Virus record (IMG/VR): IMGVR_UViG_3300009155_002539
Coordinates: 1 to 49,502 of that record
Direction: 5' to 3' (one strand)
Length of the DNA stretch: 49,502 nt
Source of the DNA: a virus
The translations under genes and the position numbers were made by a program. Position 1 is the first letter of the stretch; each line of letters opens with the position of its first letter. This document shows positions 15,518 to 24,887 of this stretch, piece after piece. The notes below the pieces were generated by a model that saw nothing but the letters and a program-made list of their open reading frames with translations, was not told the DNA's origin and made no database searches.

Positions 15518-16980
15518 TGAAATTAGGAATAATAGTTCCATATAAAAAAAGAGAATCTCAATTAAAATTATTCAAAAAAGAAATAACTGAATTTTTAAAT
15601 TCAAAAAATATTAATTTTGAATTAATAGTAGTTGAACAAGCAGATGATAAACCATTTAATAGAGGAAAACTATTAAATATTGGTTTTGATAATGCTAAAA
15701 AATTGGGATGCAATTATGTTGTATTTCATGACGTAGATATGCTACCCGTAAAAGCGGATTATTCATATCCAAATCATCCTGTACATTTGGCTACCAATTT
15801 TGAATTCAATCCAAATATTAAAAGAATTATATTTGATGAATATTTTGGAGGAGTAACTATGTTTCCTGTTGAAGATTTTGAAAGAATAAATGGATACTCC
15901 AATGAGTATTGGGGCTGGGGATTCGAGGATGATGATTTATTATATAGATGTAAAAAATACAACATAGGTTGTGAAAAAAAATCTATTGCAAAAAATATCA
16001 TTAATAAAAAAGGAATGTATTTTAATGGAAAGAGTTCATTTGTTGAGTGTAATAAATTAAAAGAAATTTTTGATTTTAAAACTAATAAAACAATTAGCGT
16101 TTCATTTAAATCGGATGATATTATATTAAATCCAAATAAAGAATACGACGATTTTACTATATTTTCTATTCCTGGATATGATTTAAATATAACTTATAAT
16201 TCATTTAAACGATATAAAGTAGAAGCCTGGTCCGAAAAATTAGAACCCCAATCCATAACAACCGATATTACTACAAACATATACACTACAATTGTTTTTT
16301 GTTTAGATTTTAAAAACAAAAAAATATCAATGTACCAAGATGGAAAATTTGTAGAAGAAAAACAAATTGGATTTCATCATTTAGAAGATGGTATTGAAAA
16401 ATTTAGATTGTCAAACATATATAATCATCCAGACGAAGAATCGTTTTATATTGGTTGTGGTAATCCAATAAGAACAGAAAATCCAAATTTTTTTAAAGGA
16501 ACAATAACTGATTTTGCAATATATGATGGAATACTTTCTGATTTAGAAATTCAAACATTAAATGATAATACATTAATACCATTGACAACTAATTTCAAAA
16601 AATATAAATCAGCTGATAAATTATTATGTTATTACGATTTTAATTTAATTAAAAATGAAATTTTATTTGATTTATCTATGAATGGCAATGATGGTATTAT
16701 AAATAATTGTCATTTAGTTGAAATTCAAAACATAAAAGAAGAAGAAATTATAATTCCTAAAAGAAGAAAATCATTATTCAAATTAGTACCACATAAAGAG
16801 AATGGATATGTAGACGGTGTTTGGAAAGAAAAGGGAACACGAATAAATCAAGTAAAATTTTTTAGTAATATTGCAAATGATATTTTGGAAAATGAAAAAG
16901 ACGGATTAAGTACCTGTAAATATAGAGAATTAACAAATGTAGATAAGGATAATTATCATTTTATATCAGTATTATTATAA
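15517..16980 (+). CDS. GT7 (beta-1,4-galactosyltransferase-like) with inserted LamG domain
   Basis: The 487-residue second paralogue appears catalytically intact. GT7 features: VPYKKRESQL (7-16), FNRGKLLNIG (47-56), HDVDMLP (71-77), GGVTMFPVEDFERINGYSNEYWGWGFEDDD (111-140). A LamG/concanavalin-like domain spans about 167-360. After it the GT7 end resumes: LVPH (H426, aligned with the metal-binding His of animal beta4-galactosyltransferases) and EKDGLSTCKY (460-469), comparable to the SDGLNSLTY of those enzymes. Thus the lectin-like domain interrupts the catalytic domain. Cytoplasmic; donor probably UDP-hexose. It is joined by 1-base overlaps to both neighbours. Confidence 0.85.
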   Translation: MKLGIIVPYKKRESQLKLFKKEITEFLNSKNINFELIVVEQADDKPFNRGKLLNIGFDNAKKLGCNYVVFHDVDMLPVKADYSYPNHPVHLATNFEFNPNIKRIIFDEYFGGVTMFPVEDFERINGYSNEYWGWGFEDDDLLYRCKKYNIGCEKKSIAKNIINKKGMYFNGKSSFVECNKLKEIFDFKTNKTISVSFKSDDIILNPNKEYDDFTIFSIPGYDLNITYNSFKRYKVEAWSEKLEPQSITTDITTNIYTTIVFCLDFKNKKISMYQDGKFVEEKQIGFHHLEDGIEKFRLSNIYNHPDEESFYIGCGNPIRTENPNFFKGTITDFAIYDGILSDLEIQTLNDNTLIPLTTNFKKYKSADKLLCYYDFNLIKNEILFDLSMNGNDGIINNCHLVEIQNIKEEEIIIPKRRKSLFKLVPHKENGYVDGVWKEKGTRINQVKFFSNIANDILENEKDGLSTCKYRELTNVDKDNYHFISVLL

Positions 16981-18440
16981 TGAAATTAGGAGTTTGTGTA
17001 CCATATAGAAATAGAGAGGAACATATGAACCAGTTTGTTCCTCACATTCATAAATTTTTGAATGATAGGGGAATCGAACATGCTATCTATTTAGGACACC
17101 AATGTGATGATAAATTATTCAATAGAGGTTTAATGAAAAATGTTGCTGCTAAAGCTGCATTTGATGATGGGTGTGATTATATTGTTTGGCACGATATTGA
17201 TATGGTACCTGAAGATGAATCCTGTGATTATAGTTACAATCCTGAGAACCCAAAACATTTGGCAGTAAGAATATCACAATCGGATTATAACCTCAAATAT
17301 GAGGAGTATTTTGGTGGCGCCGTATTGTTTACAAAGGAACAAGTAGAAAAAACCAATGGTTATTCAAATGATTATTGGGATTGGGGTATGGAAGATGATG
17401 ACCTTTTTTGGAGATGTCAATTAGAAGGGTATACTGATAAAAAATATATAGATGAACCAAAAATTGAAAATGTAGCTAAATATAATGGAATTGATTCGGT
17501 TACACAATTATTACCATCATCTCAATTAAGGGGATGTTTAAATGAAAATCATACAATTTCAATATTAGTAAAAGCAGAACAACAAATAGAAAAGGCACCA
17601 ATTTATTTAATAGGTGATAATGAAAGAATATTTGTGGAATATCCAATATTTAGAAAGCCTGGATTTGACTGGGGCATTTCATTTAATAATAGTAGAGCTT
17701 ATACTGCTATGATGTGGGATTCAAAAAAAAATCACATATATCAATGGATGAAGAGGTATGAAGGTGAATGGACTTGGGTAACTATGTCAGTTGATGTAAA
17801 AAATAAAAAAATGCATCTTTATTTAAATGGAAATGAAAGTGAGGCAAGAAATGGCACAGGCACACAGTCACCAATTGATTATGATAATGATTTGAAAAGA
17901 TATGGAGCTGAGCCATTTTATATAGGGCATACTCCGTCTTGGGAAAATGGAAATCCTAATAAATGGTTCAAAGGATTTGTTTCTAAAATTAAAATGTGGA
18001 ATAAATGTCTGACACAGGAAGAAATATTAGATTCATTAAATAACGATATTAATAATAAAAATTTTATTTTAAATTTAAATTTTAATAAAGTTATAAAGGA
18101 TAATTCATATTTAATGCATAAAACTTTTTCTAAAAATGTAGAATTTGTTGAGCAAGAAATAAAAATACCATCAACATCTTTACCATATAGAAGAGATGGT
18201 AAATTTTTATGTTTACCACATCAAACCGAAGGATTAATTAGTGTTGGTGGTATAGATAAATGGGCAAAGGGTGAAACAACAGCTGCAAATGAAAGAAGAT
18301 ATATTTTACAAATGCAACAAGGTGAAATAAATTATAAAAATGATGGCATGAGTAATTTAGAAGAAAAATATGAATATTTAAATAAAGAAAATATTTTAGG
18401 AATCAATAACGCTTTCCTAATAAATGTAAAATGTAAATAA
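16980..18440 (+). CDS. GT7 (beta-1,4-galactosyltransferase-like) with inserted LamG domain
   Basis: The third tandem paralogue (486 aa) also looks active. It has VPYRNREEHM (7-16), FNRG (47-50), HDIDMVP (71-77), GGAVLFTKEQVEKTNGYSNDYWDWGMEDDD (112-141). The LamG-like domain covers about 168-370 (HTISILVKA, WVTMSVDVKNKKMHLYLNG, FYIGHTPSW, GFVSKIKMWNKCLTQEE). The GT7 C-terminus resumes with CLPH (H414) and DGMSNL (455-460). It starts inside the stop of the previous gene (TAATG). Together the three genes look like a duplicated enzyme family with diverged lectin domains, as if each were tuned to a different acceptor. Confidence 0.85.
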   Translation: MKLGVCVPYRNREEHMNQFVPHIHKFLNDRGIEHAIYLGHQCDDKLFNRGLMKNVAAKAAFDDGCDYIVWHDIDMVPEDESCDYSYNPENPKHLAVRISQSDYNLKYEEYFGGAVLFTKEQVEKTNGYSNDYWDWGMEDDDLFWRCQLEGYTDKKYIDEPKIENVAKYNGIDSVTQLLPSSQLRGCLNENHTISILVKAEQQIEKAPIYLIGDNERIFVEYPIFRKPGFDWGISFNNSRAYTAMMWDSKKNHIYQWMKRYEGEWTWVTMSVDVKNKKMHLYLNGNESEARNGTGTQSPIDYDNDLKRYGAEPFYIGHTPSWENGNPNKWFKGFVSKIKMWNKCLTQEEILDSLNNDINNKNFILNLNFNKVIKDNSYLMHKTFSKNVEFVEQEIKIPSTSLPYRRDGKFLCLPHQTEGLISVGGIDKWAKGETTAANERRYILQMQQGEINYKNDGMSNLEEKYEYLNKENILGINNAFLINVKCK

Positions 18441-18441
18441 T

Positions 18442-19866
18442 ATGGCAGAAAAATACAAAATGGATTTGGAAAAACAGAATCCATTATATGTTGGTATAAA
18501 AAATGAATTAGATTCTGTTGGACCTGGAATGTGTTTAGCAAAATGGACACAGGTAACTTTATCTTTACAAATAGGCCATAACCACTCATGTCACCACCCT
18601 CGTACACATGCTATATCAACAGCAGAGATTGCACGAAACCCATCGGCACTTCACAATACAAGATATAAAAAACTTCGTAGAAAAGAAATGTTAAATGGTT
18701 CTAGACCAGTTGAATGTGATTATTGTTGGGGAGTAGAAGATAATTCGGACTTATTTTCGGATAGAATTTTTAAATCATCAGAAGATTGGTCCAGACCATA
18801 TATGCAAGAAATTAAAGCATTGGATTGGAGAGATGATTATAATCCAAAATATGTTGAAGTTGCATTTAGTAATGCATGTAATTTTAAATGTTCATATTGT
18901 TCACCGGCATACTCGTCACAATGGATGGAGGAAATACAGGAGCATGGTGCATATCCAACGCCTGATAGATTTAATGATTTACAATATTTGATTGATGAGC
19001 ATAAGATGCCTTTAAAACATTCTGAATTAAATCCATATACCGAAGCGTTTTGGAAGTGGTGGCCTGATTTATATAAAGACCTAAATACTTTTAGAATAAC
19101 TGGTGGAGAACCTTTGTTATCAAAAGATACATGGGGAGTATTGGATTATATTATTGAAAACCCAAATCCAAATAGAGAATTAAAATTAGCAATTAATTCA
19201 AATTTAGGTGCACCAGATGCATTGATTAATAAGTTAATTGAAAAAATTAAAAAAATTGAAGATGGAAACAGAGTAAAACAATTGGTAATATTTACATCAG
19301 TTGATACGTGGGGAGAACAGGCAGAATATATTAGAAATGGTTTAGAATTCAATAGATTCTGGGATAATGTAAATAAAATTATGAGCCAATGCCCGAGAGT
19401 TATTATAACATTCATGTCTACTTATAACGCTTTGAGTTTATTTAATTATAATAAACTAATTAAAGAAGTTTATAATTTAAAAGATATGTATGGTAGTTAC
19501 GATAGATATTGGAACTCTGCTGTATTTTTAGATTCATCATATTTAAGATACCCAACACACCAGACGGTTCAGGTGTTACCATATGAATTTTCTAAAAAAA
19601 TATTAGAACAAACGAAACTAATCACATACTACGCTATTCCAATTTTTGACCCAAAATATATTGGATTTTCTGATATTGAAGTTCAAAAATTAAAAAGAAT
19701 ACATGATTGGATGGTTGCACCACAAGACCCAACTCAACAAATGAAAAATAGAAATGGATTTTATCAATTTTTTAGTGAACATGATAAAAGACGCGGAACC
19801 AATTTTGTAAAAACATTCCCAGAATTAGAAGAATTTTATAATTTTTGTGGAACAATTAAAATATAA
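18442..19866 (+). CDS. Radical SAM enzyme with extra Cys-rich N-terminal region
   Basis: The 474-residue protein has the radical SAM cluster motif C146-x3-C150-x2-C153 (NACNFKCSYC) and the SAM-binding GGEP (221-224). An N-terminal region with Cys/His (MCLAKW, HSCHHP, ECDYCW, about residues 30-95) looks like an auxiliary iron-sulfur or twitch/SPASM-type site placed before the core. Reactions of this family are radical-based changes to sugars, peptides or tRNA. Placement between a GT7-LamG and a LamG gene suggests modification of a glycan or of a glycan-bearing protein. Starts one base after the stop of its neighbour. No membrane segment. Confidence 0.9.
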   Translation: MAEKYKMDLEKQNPLYVGIKNELDSVGPGMCLAKWTQVTLSLQIGHNHSCHHPRTHAISTAEIARNPSALHNTRYKKLRRKEMLNGSRPVECDYCWGVEDNSDLFSDRIFKSSEDWSRPYMQEIKALDWRDDYNPKYVEVAFSNACNFKCSYCSPAYSSQWMEEIQEHGAYPTPDRFNDLQYLIDEHKMPLKHSELNPYTEAFWKWWPDLYKDLNTFRITGGEPLLSKDTWGVLDYIIENPNPNRELKLAINSNLGAPDALINKLIEKIKKIEDGNRVKQLVIFTSVDTWGEQAEYIRNGLEFNRFWDNVNKIMSQCPRVIITFMSTYNALSLFNYNKLIKEVYNLKDMYGSYDRYWNSAVFLDSSYLRYPTHQTVQVLPYEFSKKILEQTKLITYYAIPIFDPKYIGFSDIEVQKLKRIHDWMVAPQDPTQQMKNRNGFYQFFSEHDKRRGTNFVKTFPELEEFYNFCGTIKI

Positions 19867-19871
19867 TTAAA

Positions 19872-20636
19872 ATGAGTTTACTTATAAGATACGCCGAACC
19901 TTGGATAATTTTACCAGAAAGTAGGTATGATATTAGTGATAGAAAAATTGACAAATATATGGATGAAGATTTTTCATTGTATATGCGAGTTAAAATATTT
20001 CCGGATAGGATGATTCCAAATGAAGAAGGATTTGCATTTGCAAGAAGTGGTAAACATTCTGGTATATCCTTTGTTAAATTTATAGACCAAAATGATAATG
20101 AAATTATAACAATGATGTTTACATATTGGTTTAAAGATAGTACATTTGTTCAGATAACAAAAAATTTGACAAGAGAAGAAGCAAATGAATTTATAGAAAT
20201 TGCTGTTATAAATGATGATTTAAATAAAAAATCATTTTCATTGTATGTAAATGGTGAACACATTGATACGAAGGAATATCATAACGAAAAACAATTATAT
20301 AAATTTGGAGAAATGGGTGGTGGAGGATTTTATCAATTTGGTAATGGAAACTTTGAAGTGCCATCTATTGCAATGTATTTAGAATGTGAATTTGATATGA
20401 TTTTTTTATTAAAAAAAGAATTATCATACGAAGAATTAAAAGAATTGTCGGAAAATTATAAAAATTATTTAGAATCGTTTTTAGAAGAACTAGATGTGTT
20501 GAGTAAAGATTTTCCACATAGAAAAGATTTGGCTTTTTTCTTAGATTTTAAAAATAAAAACAGATATAAAGTTTGGGAATTATCTCATAATGGAAATTAT
20601 TTATCAAAAGCAAATTTAGAAAATTTATTCTTTTAA
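19872..20636 (+). CDS. Stand-alone LamG/concanavalin-like lectin domain protein
   Basis: This 254-residue protein has the strand pattern of the LamG domains in the three GT7 fusions: DEDFSLYMRVKIFP near residue 31, a KSFSLYVNGEHIDTKEY hairpin near 122, and a DMIFLLKKELSYEELKELSE end near 173. This last element parallels the 'F-Y-D-LT-EI--L' close of LamG folds. The C-terminal 70 residues are extra and helical at first. It has no signal peptide, so it is not obviously secreted. It could bind a glycan or present an acceptor to the transferases, or be a virion lectin. The assignment rests on pattern only. Confidence 0.6.
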   Translation: MSLLIRYAEPWIILPESRYDISDRKIDKYMDEDFSLYMRVKIFPDRMIPNEEGFAFARSGKHSGISFVKFIDQNDNEIITMMFTYWFKDSTFVQITKNLTREEANEFIEIAVINDDLNKKSFSLYVNGEHIDTKEYHNEKQLYKFGEMGGGGFYQFGNGNFEVPSIAMYLECEFDMIFLLKKELSYEELKELSENYKNYLESFLEELDVLSKDFPHRKDLAFFLDFKNKNRYKVWELSHNGNYLSKANLENLFF

Positions 20637-20637
20637 T

Positions 20638-21609
20638 ATGAAAATACTAATAACCGGTGGAGCAGGATATTTAGGTTCAGTATTAGTTGGAAAACTATTA
20701 GAACAAAGTTATGAGGTTATTGTTTTGGATAAATTATTATTCAATCAAACTTCCTTATTACAATATACCTCAAAGTCCAAATTTAAATTTATACATGGTG
20801 ATGTTCGTAATGAAACTTTATTAGAAAAACTTTGTAATGAGGCGGATATTATCATTCCATTAGCAGCTATTGTAGGATTTCCTGCATGCCAACAAGACCC
20901 AAAACTTGCAAAAGAAATAAACTTTCAACAAATAGTAAACATAGTTAAATTCACAAACGGAAAGGGTAAAAAGATTTTATATCCAAATACAAATAGCGGT
21001 TATGGTTTAGGAACCGGACAATTAGAATGTACCGAAGAATCTCCACTTACACCGATATCAGTTTACGGACAAACTAAATGTGATGCGGAAAACTTTTTAA
21101 GAAATTGTACGGATGCAATCGTATTTAGATTGGCAACTGTCTTTGGAGTTTCACCAAGAATGAGAACTGACTTGTTAGTAAACGATTTTGTTTATAAGGC
21201 AATAACAGACAAATATATTGTTGTATTTGAAAAAACATTTAAAAGAAATTTCATACACATACAGGATGTAGGATTTACTTTTTGCTTTATGATTCAACAT
21301 TATGACAAATATAAAGGTGAAATTTTTAATGTAGGTTTGAGTAATGCAAATCTTTCAAAACAAGAGTTATTAGAAAAAATACAATCCCATGTAAAAGATT
21401 TTGCAGTATCTTATAATGATTTTTATGAGGACCCGGACAAGAGGAACTACATTGTATCAAACGATAAATTAGAATCAACGGGTTGGGGACCACAATGGAA
21501 TTTAGATAGAGGTATTAACGAACTTATAATGGCATATCAAATGATAGTTCCAAAAATGGGTTCAGAATTTAGAAATGGCTTTCCTTTGGGATACGCAAAT
21601 CAAACATAA
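20638..21609 (+). CDS. NAD-dependent nucleotide-sugar epimerase/dehydratase (SDR)
   Basis: A 323-residue extended short-chain dehydrogenase/reductase. The Rossmann motif GGAGYLG (7-13) binds NAD(P), and the catalytic Y143-x3-K147 pair (VYGQTK) is present after the NTNSGYG strand. Full length for the family. Such enzymes epimerise, dehydrate or reduce nucleotide sugars. The RmlC-like gene follows at once, which suggests that the two act in succession on the same sugar (4-keto intermediate). G+C content and codon choice look slightly different from the neighbouring transferases, possibly reflecting acquisition from a host. Confidence 0.92.
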   Translation: MKILITGGAGYLGSVLVGKLLEQSYEVIVLDKLLFNQTSLLQYTSKSKFKFIHGDVRNETLLEKLCNEADIIIPLAAIVGFPACQQDPKLAKEINFQQIVNIVKFTNGKGKKILYPNTNSGYGLGTGQLECTEESPLTPISVYGQTKCDAENFLRNCTDAIVFRLATVFGVSPRMRTDLLVNDFVYKAITDKYIVVFEKTFKRNFIHIQDVGFTFCFMIQHYDKYKGEIFNVGLSNANLSKQELLEKIQSHVKDFAVSYNDFYEDPDKRNYIVSNDKLESTGWGPQWNLDRGINELIMAYQMIVPKMGSEFRNGFPLGYANQT

Positions 21610-21610
21610 T

Positions 21611-22156
21611 ATGAGTAATAAATGGGATGAGTTTCAAATTACTCCATCAAAAAAATTTGGGTATGAAGTGCCAACATACACTCCATCAATTTATAGAGAA
21701 TATAGAGGTGAAATATTTACAACCTTTCATTCAGAAGAACATCCTGTGATGACACAAATTCATTATGATAAAAGTGAGATTAGTATTCATGGTAGATTCT
21801 CAAAATCATATAAAGGTGTATTAAGAGGATTGCATTACGATAATAAGACTTGGAAATTAGTACAAGCAGCAGTTGGAGATATTTACCTAATTGTTTTGGA
21901 TATGAGAAAAAATAGTCCTACATTTGGTGAGTGGGAAAATTTTATTATAAGTGAAAAAGATAGAAATCAAGTATTAGTTCCACCAGGATTTGCAAACGGC
22001 CACTACGCATTAACCGATTGTATGTTTCATTATAATTTATTTTACAAAGATGGTTATGTGGATGCTGATGAACAGGGTGTGGTTAAATGGAACGACCCTG
22101 AATATCAAATGGAATGGCCAACCGATAAACCAATATTACAAAAACGAGATAGATAA
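21611..22156 (+). CDS. RmlC-like cupin, dTDP-4-keto sugar 3,5-epimerase family
   Basis: This cupin of 181 residues (from the ATG at 21611) matches RmlC: RGLHYD with the catalytic His, a GDIYLIVLDMRKNSPTFG strand, and PPGFANGHYAL. I choose 21611 because it begins 1 base after the upstream stop; an in-frame ATG at 21575 would overlap that gene by 35 bases and add an unrelated-looking N-terminus. Usual RmlC enzymes are about 180 residues, matching this start. Substrate: probably a dTDP- or UDP-4-keto-6-deoxy sugar made via the preceding SDR. No glucose-1-phosphate thymidylyltransferase is visible, so the activated sugar must come from the host or from elsewhere in the genome. Confidence 0.9.
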   Translation: MSNKWDEFQITPSKKFGYEVPTYTPSIYREYRGEIFTTFHSEEHPVMTQIHYDKSEISIHGRFSKSYKGVLRGLHYDNKTWKLVQAAVGDIYLIVLDMRKNSPTFGEWENFIISEKDRNQVLVPPGFANGHYALTDCMFHYNLFYKDGYVDADEQGVVKWNDPEYQMEWPTDKPILQKRDR

Positions 22157-22878
22157 TGAATCCAGATTTTATTTTATTTAATGGATGTAGTTTTACCGAA
22201 GGTGGAGGCCTGGAAGACCCCTATATTTTAAATCAATATGGATACAATCTTATTGAACGAAAGCCACAATATTTTGAAATAAGAGAAGAATTGAGATATT
22301 CAAAAGTATTATCTACAAAATGTAATTGTGATTACATAAATTTATCAGAATCATGTAATTCAAATGAAAATATTTTTCAAACTACATTCGATTATATACA
22401 TGAAACGGATTTATCTGAATATAAAAATAAAATTGCAATAATACAATTGACCATGCCTCAAAGAAAAACGATTTGGTGGAATGGTGTTAAATATAATTTA
22501 AATAGTGTTTTATATTCCGATAGTCCATACAACAATAATGAAGAATTTAAACCTTTATTTGATTATTATTCAAATTTTGTATTAAACATATTTGATGAAA
22601 ATGTTCAAAGTTCAATAGATAAAAAAGAAATATATTTATTAAATTCTTATTTAGTATCTAAAGGATTTAAACCATATTTCATTTTGTATGATTATTTTTT
22701 ATTAGAAAATGAAGATATTAATATTGTTAATTTTCAAGGCCATAAAAATTTAAAAAATTATATAGAAAATAATAAATTAAGAATCTCCGATGAAATTGAT
22801 TCAAATGACGGCCATTTTTCAATAAATGGACATAAAAATGTAGCAGAACTTTTATATAAAAATATAACAAATGATTAA
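22156..22878 (+). CDS. SGNH-hydrolase-like protein
   Basis: This 240-residue protein has the SGNH/GDSL block I GCSFTEG (nucleophile S12) and a C-terminal DGH (D218, H220) that would complete the Ser-Asp-His triad. A central strand (IAIIQLTMPQRKTIWW) lies where block III usually sits. SGNH enzymes in polysaccharide clusters add or remove acetyl groups on sugars. It shares its first base with the RmlC-like stop and overlaps the next gene by 8 bases. Two larger relatives occur at 25788 and 30847. Not secreted: no signal peptide is seen. Acyl transfer rather than hydrolysis is possible. Confidence 0.75.
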   Translation: MNPDFILFNGCSFTEGGGLEDPYILNQYGYNLIERKPQYFEIREELRYSKVLSTKCNCDYINLSESCNSNENIFQTTFDYIHETDLSEYKNKIAIIQLTMPQRKTIWWNGVKYNLNSVLYSDSPYNNNEEFKPLFDYYSNFVLNIFDENVQSSIDKKEIYLLNSYLVSKGFKPYFILYDYFLLENEDINIVNFQGHKNLKNYIENNKLRISDEIDSNDGHFSINGHKNVAELLYKNITND

Positions 22879-23503
22879 AAATTTAGAACAATATCCAATA
22901 GTTAGAAAAGATATTGGATGGACACCAGAAAAACTTATTCGTTTTGAAGAAAGAATTGTTGAACATTGGGAAGCAGGAAAAATCAGAGGTCCAATACACT
23001 TATCAAATGGAAACGAAGAACAATTGGTTGAGATATTCAAACGAGTTTCAGAAAATGACTGGGTATTTAGTACGTGGCGTTCTCATTACCATTGGTTATT
23101 AAAGGGTATTTCAGCAGATTACGCGGAAGCACTTATATTGGATGGTAAATCTATAACACTATGTGATATAGACGATAAATTTTACGCATCAGCAATTGTA
23201 GGAGGTACTCTATCAATTGCATTAGGTGTTGCAATGGGGATTAAACAAAAAGGTAGTGATGAAAAAGTATTTGTGTTTCTAGGTGATATGTCGTTTGAAA
23301 GTGGTATATTCTATGAAGTTCACAAATATGCGAAAAACTTTGATTTACCAATTGTATTTGTGGTAGAAGATAATGGAGTATCAACATATACACCAACCGA
23401 AGCAACTTGGAATACAAAAAGAGAAGTTCCATCGGATGTAATATATTATACATATAAATCAAAATTCCCACATTACGGGACTGGTAAGTGGATAGCTTTT
23501 TAA
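22871..23503 (+). CDS. Thiamine-diphosphate enzyme, TPP-binding (alpha) half, short
   Basis: This 210-residue protein resembles E1-alpha/transketolase N-terminal domains. STWRSHYHWLLKG (about 68-80) parallels the usual 'YRgHg-lakG' segment, and the cofactor/Mg motif is GDM (138-140) followed 25 residues on by EDN (166-168), a variant of GDG...NN. Typical E1-alpha proteins are about 330 residues, and this one stops soon after the motif, with no trace of the rest before the next gene at 23514. The partner pyrimidine domain is probably the gene at 28983. Likely chemistry: transfer of a two-carbon unit to a sugar or decarboxylation of an oxoacid. The start ATG overlaps the SGNH gene by 8 bases. 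Confidence 0.8.
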   Translation: MIKNLEQYPIVRKDIGWTPEKLIRFEERIVEHWEAGKIRGPIHLSNGNEEQLVEIFKRVSENDWVFSTWRSHYHWLLKGISADYAEALILDGKSITLCDIDDKFYASAIVGGTLSIALGVAMGIKQKGSDEKVFVFLGDMSFESGIFYEVHKYAKNFDLPIVFVVEDNGVSTYTPTEATWNTKREVPSDVIYYTYKSKFPHYGTGKWIAF

Positions 23504-23513
23504 AAAATATTTT

Positions 23514-24887
23514 ATGATAAAATTTGCATTTGATAGAGAAGATTATATGAGAAACCGACCATATCCAAATTTATGGCATAGAGAAATTTTTTTGAAATAT
23601 AATCATACAAACGAAGAATATAATTATAATGCCAATACTCAAGAGTTTGAGTTGCATACTTGTCATTCGGAATTATATCACAATTTAATAAAACATCCAA
23701 AAGATTATGTTTATTTAAACGGAGATATTGATATTTTGGGATTTTATTTTTATCCAATAGAACTTTATGGTGACCACAGAAATTTAATAAAAGAAGATAA
23801 AATTTCTACAAATGGAAAAAAATATAGTACATCTTTTATAAAAAATATACCATTTAAAGCTATCCAAATGGCAAAGTGGGAAAAATTAAAATTTGTAATT
23901 AATTATTCACATGAACCATTTTCAGATTTAGATTTTATAAATAAATTTGATAAAGATATACAATCTATTGGATTACATCCTTCTCATTTTATATTTTTTG
24001 TTGGAACTTCAAATTTATTTGAATTACTTCCAGAAATAAAAGATATTGGGTATACTTTTTTATTTGAAGATAGTATTTTGATATCAACTGCTAAAAAAAT
24101 AAAAGAATTACAATATAAACCGAATAATACTCTTGGATACGAAACTACATTTATTAAAGAAGATGAAATTGATACAAAAAGAAACAAACATTTTGTATGT
24201 TTAAATAGAAATTCTCAAAAGCCTTTTAGATATACATTTGGTTGTTTTTTAGAAAGTAAAAATATGTGGGATAAAATATATGCAAGTTTTCTTAAAAAAT
24301 CGGAAAATAAAACACTATATAAAACAGGAAATGAAAAATTTGATTTAGAAATTATAGAAGCAGAAAAAACATTTTCAAATAAATTACCAATAGAAGTTGA
24401 TACCCAACACTCAGAAGATAAAGAATCATTTGAAGTTGCAAAAGCCTATAAAAAAGAAATTTATTTAGATTCTTACATATACATTGTTACAGAAACTAAT
24501 TTTGAAAAAGATATATTTCTTACCGAAAAAATATGCAATCCTATGGCAGTATTGCAACCATTTATAGTATTTGGTGCATACGGCTATTTAAAATATTTAA
24601 AATCATTGGGATTTGAAACTTTTGATGGGCTTATTGATGAAAGTTATGATGAAATAGAAAACAATGAAGAAAGATATTTAAAAGTTTGTAGTGAAATAGA
24701 AAGAATATCTAATTTACCATTAGAAGATTTACATAACTGGTATATTTCAATAAAAGAAAAATTAATACATAATAGAAAACATTTAATATCTTTTGCAGAT
24801 AAAATAATGTTTAAAGATAATTTAGAAAAAATAGAAAAAGAATGGGTAAAGAGACAAATGCAAATAGAAGGAAGAAAGTTATTATAA
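23514..24887 (+). CDS. GT10-like (fucosyltransferase-fold) protein, paralogue 1
   Basis: This 457-residue protein shares a C-terminal signature with the genes at 29671 and 31922: a SYIYIVTE strand, LTEKI (E338, K339), a hydrophobic QPFIVFG strand, LKSLGFETF and a DESYDEIENNEERY segment (about 375-390). That arrangement resembles the donor site of GT10 fucosyltransferase-like GT-B enzymes (EKI, P-x-G, then D-S-Y-D). The N-terminal 200 residues diverge strongly and may define the acceptor. No membrane segment. It begins 10 bases after the thiamine enzyme gene and its 3' end overlaps the next by 46 bases. Glycosyltransferase is likely but not certain. Confidence 0.6.
   Translation: MIKFAFDREDYMRNRPYPNLWHREIFLKYNHTNEEYNYNANTQEFELHTCHSELYHNLIKHPKDYVYLNGDIDILGFYFYPIELYGDHRNLIKEDKISTNGKKYSTSFIKNIPFKAIQMAKWEKLKFVINYSHEPFSDLDFINKFDKDIQSIGLHPSHFIFFVGTSNLFELLPEIKDIGYTFLFEDSILISTAKKIKELQYKPNNTLGYETTFIKEDEIDTKRNKHFVCLNRNSQKPFRYTFGCFLESKNMWDKIYASFLKKSENKTLYKTGNEKFDLEIIEAEKTFSNKLPIEVDTQHSEDKESFEVAKAYKKEIYLDSYIYIVTETNFEKDIFLTEKICNPMAVLQPFIVFGAYGYLKYLKSLGFETFDGLIDESYDEIENNEERYLKVCSEIERISNLPLEDLHNWYISIKEKLIHNRKHLISFADKIMFKDNLEKIEKEWVKRQMQIEGRKLL

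Noticed and set aside
21575-21610. Upstream start for the RmlC-like gene
   Set aside because: It lies inside the preceding SDR gene and adds a 12-residue N-terminus unlike the family; the ATG at 21611 fits spacing and length.
22914-23102. 62-codon + strand frame inside the thiamine-enzyme alpha gene
   Set aside because: It overlaps a frame with clear family motifs; the alternative product has none.
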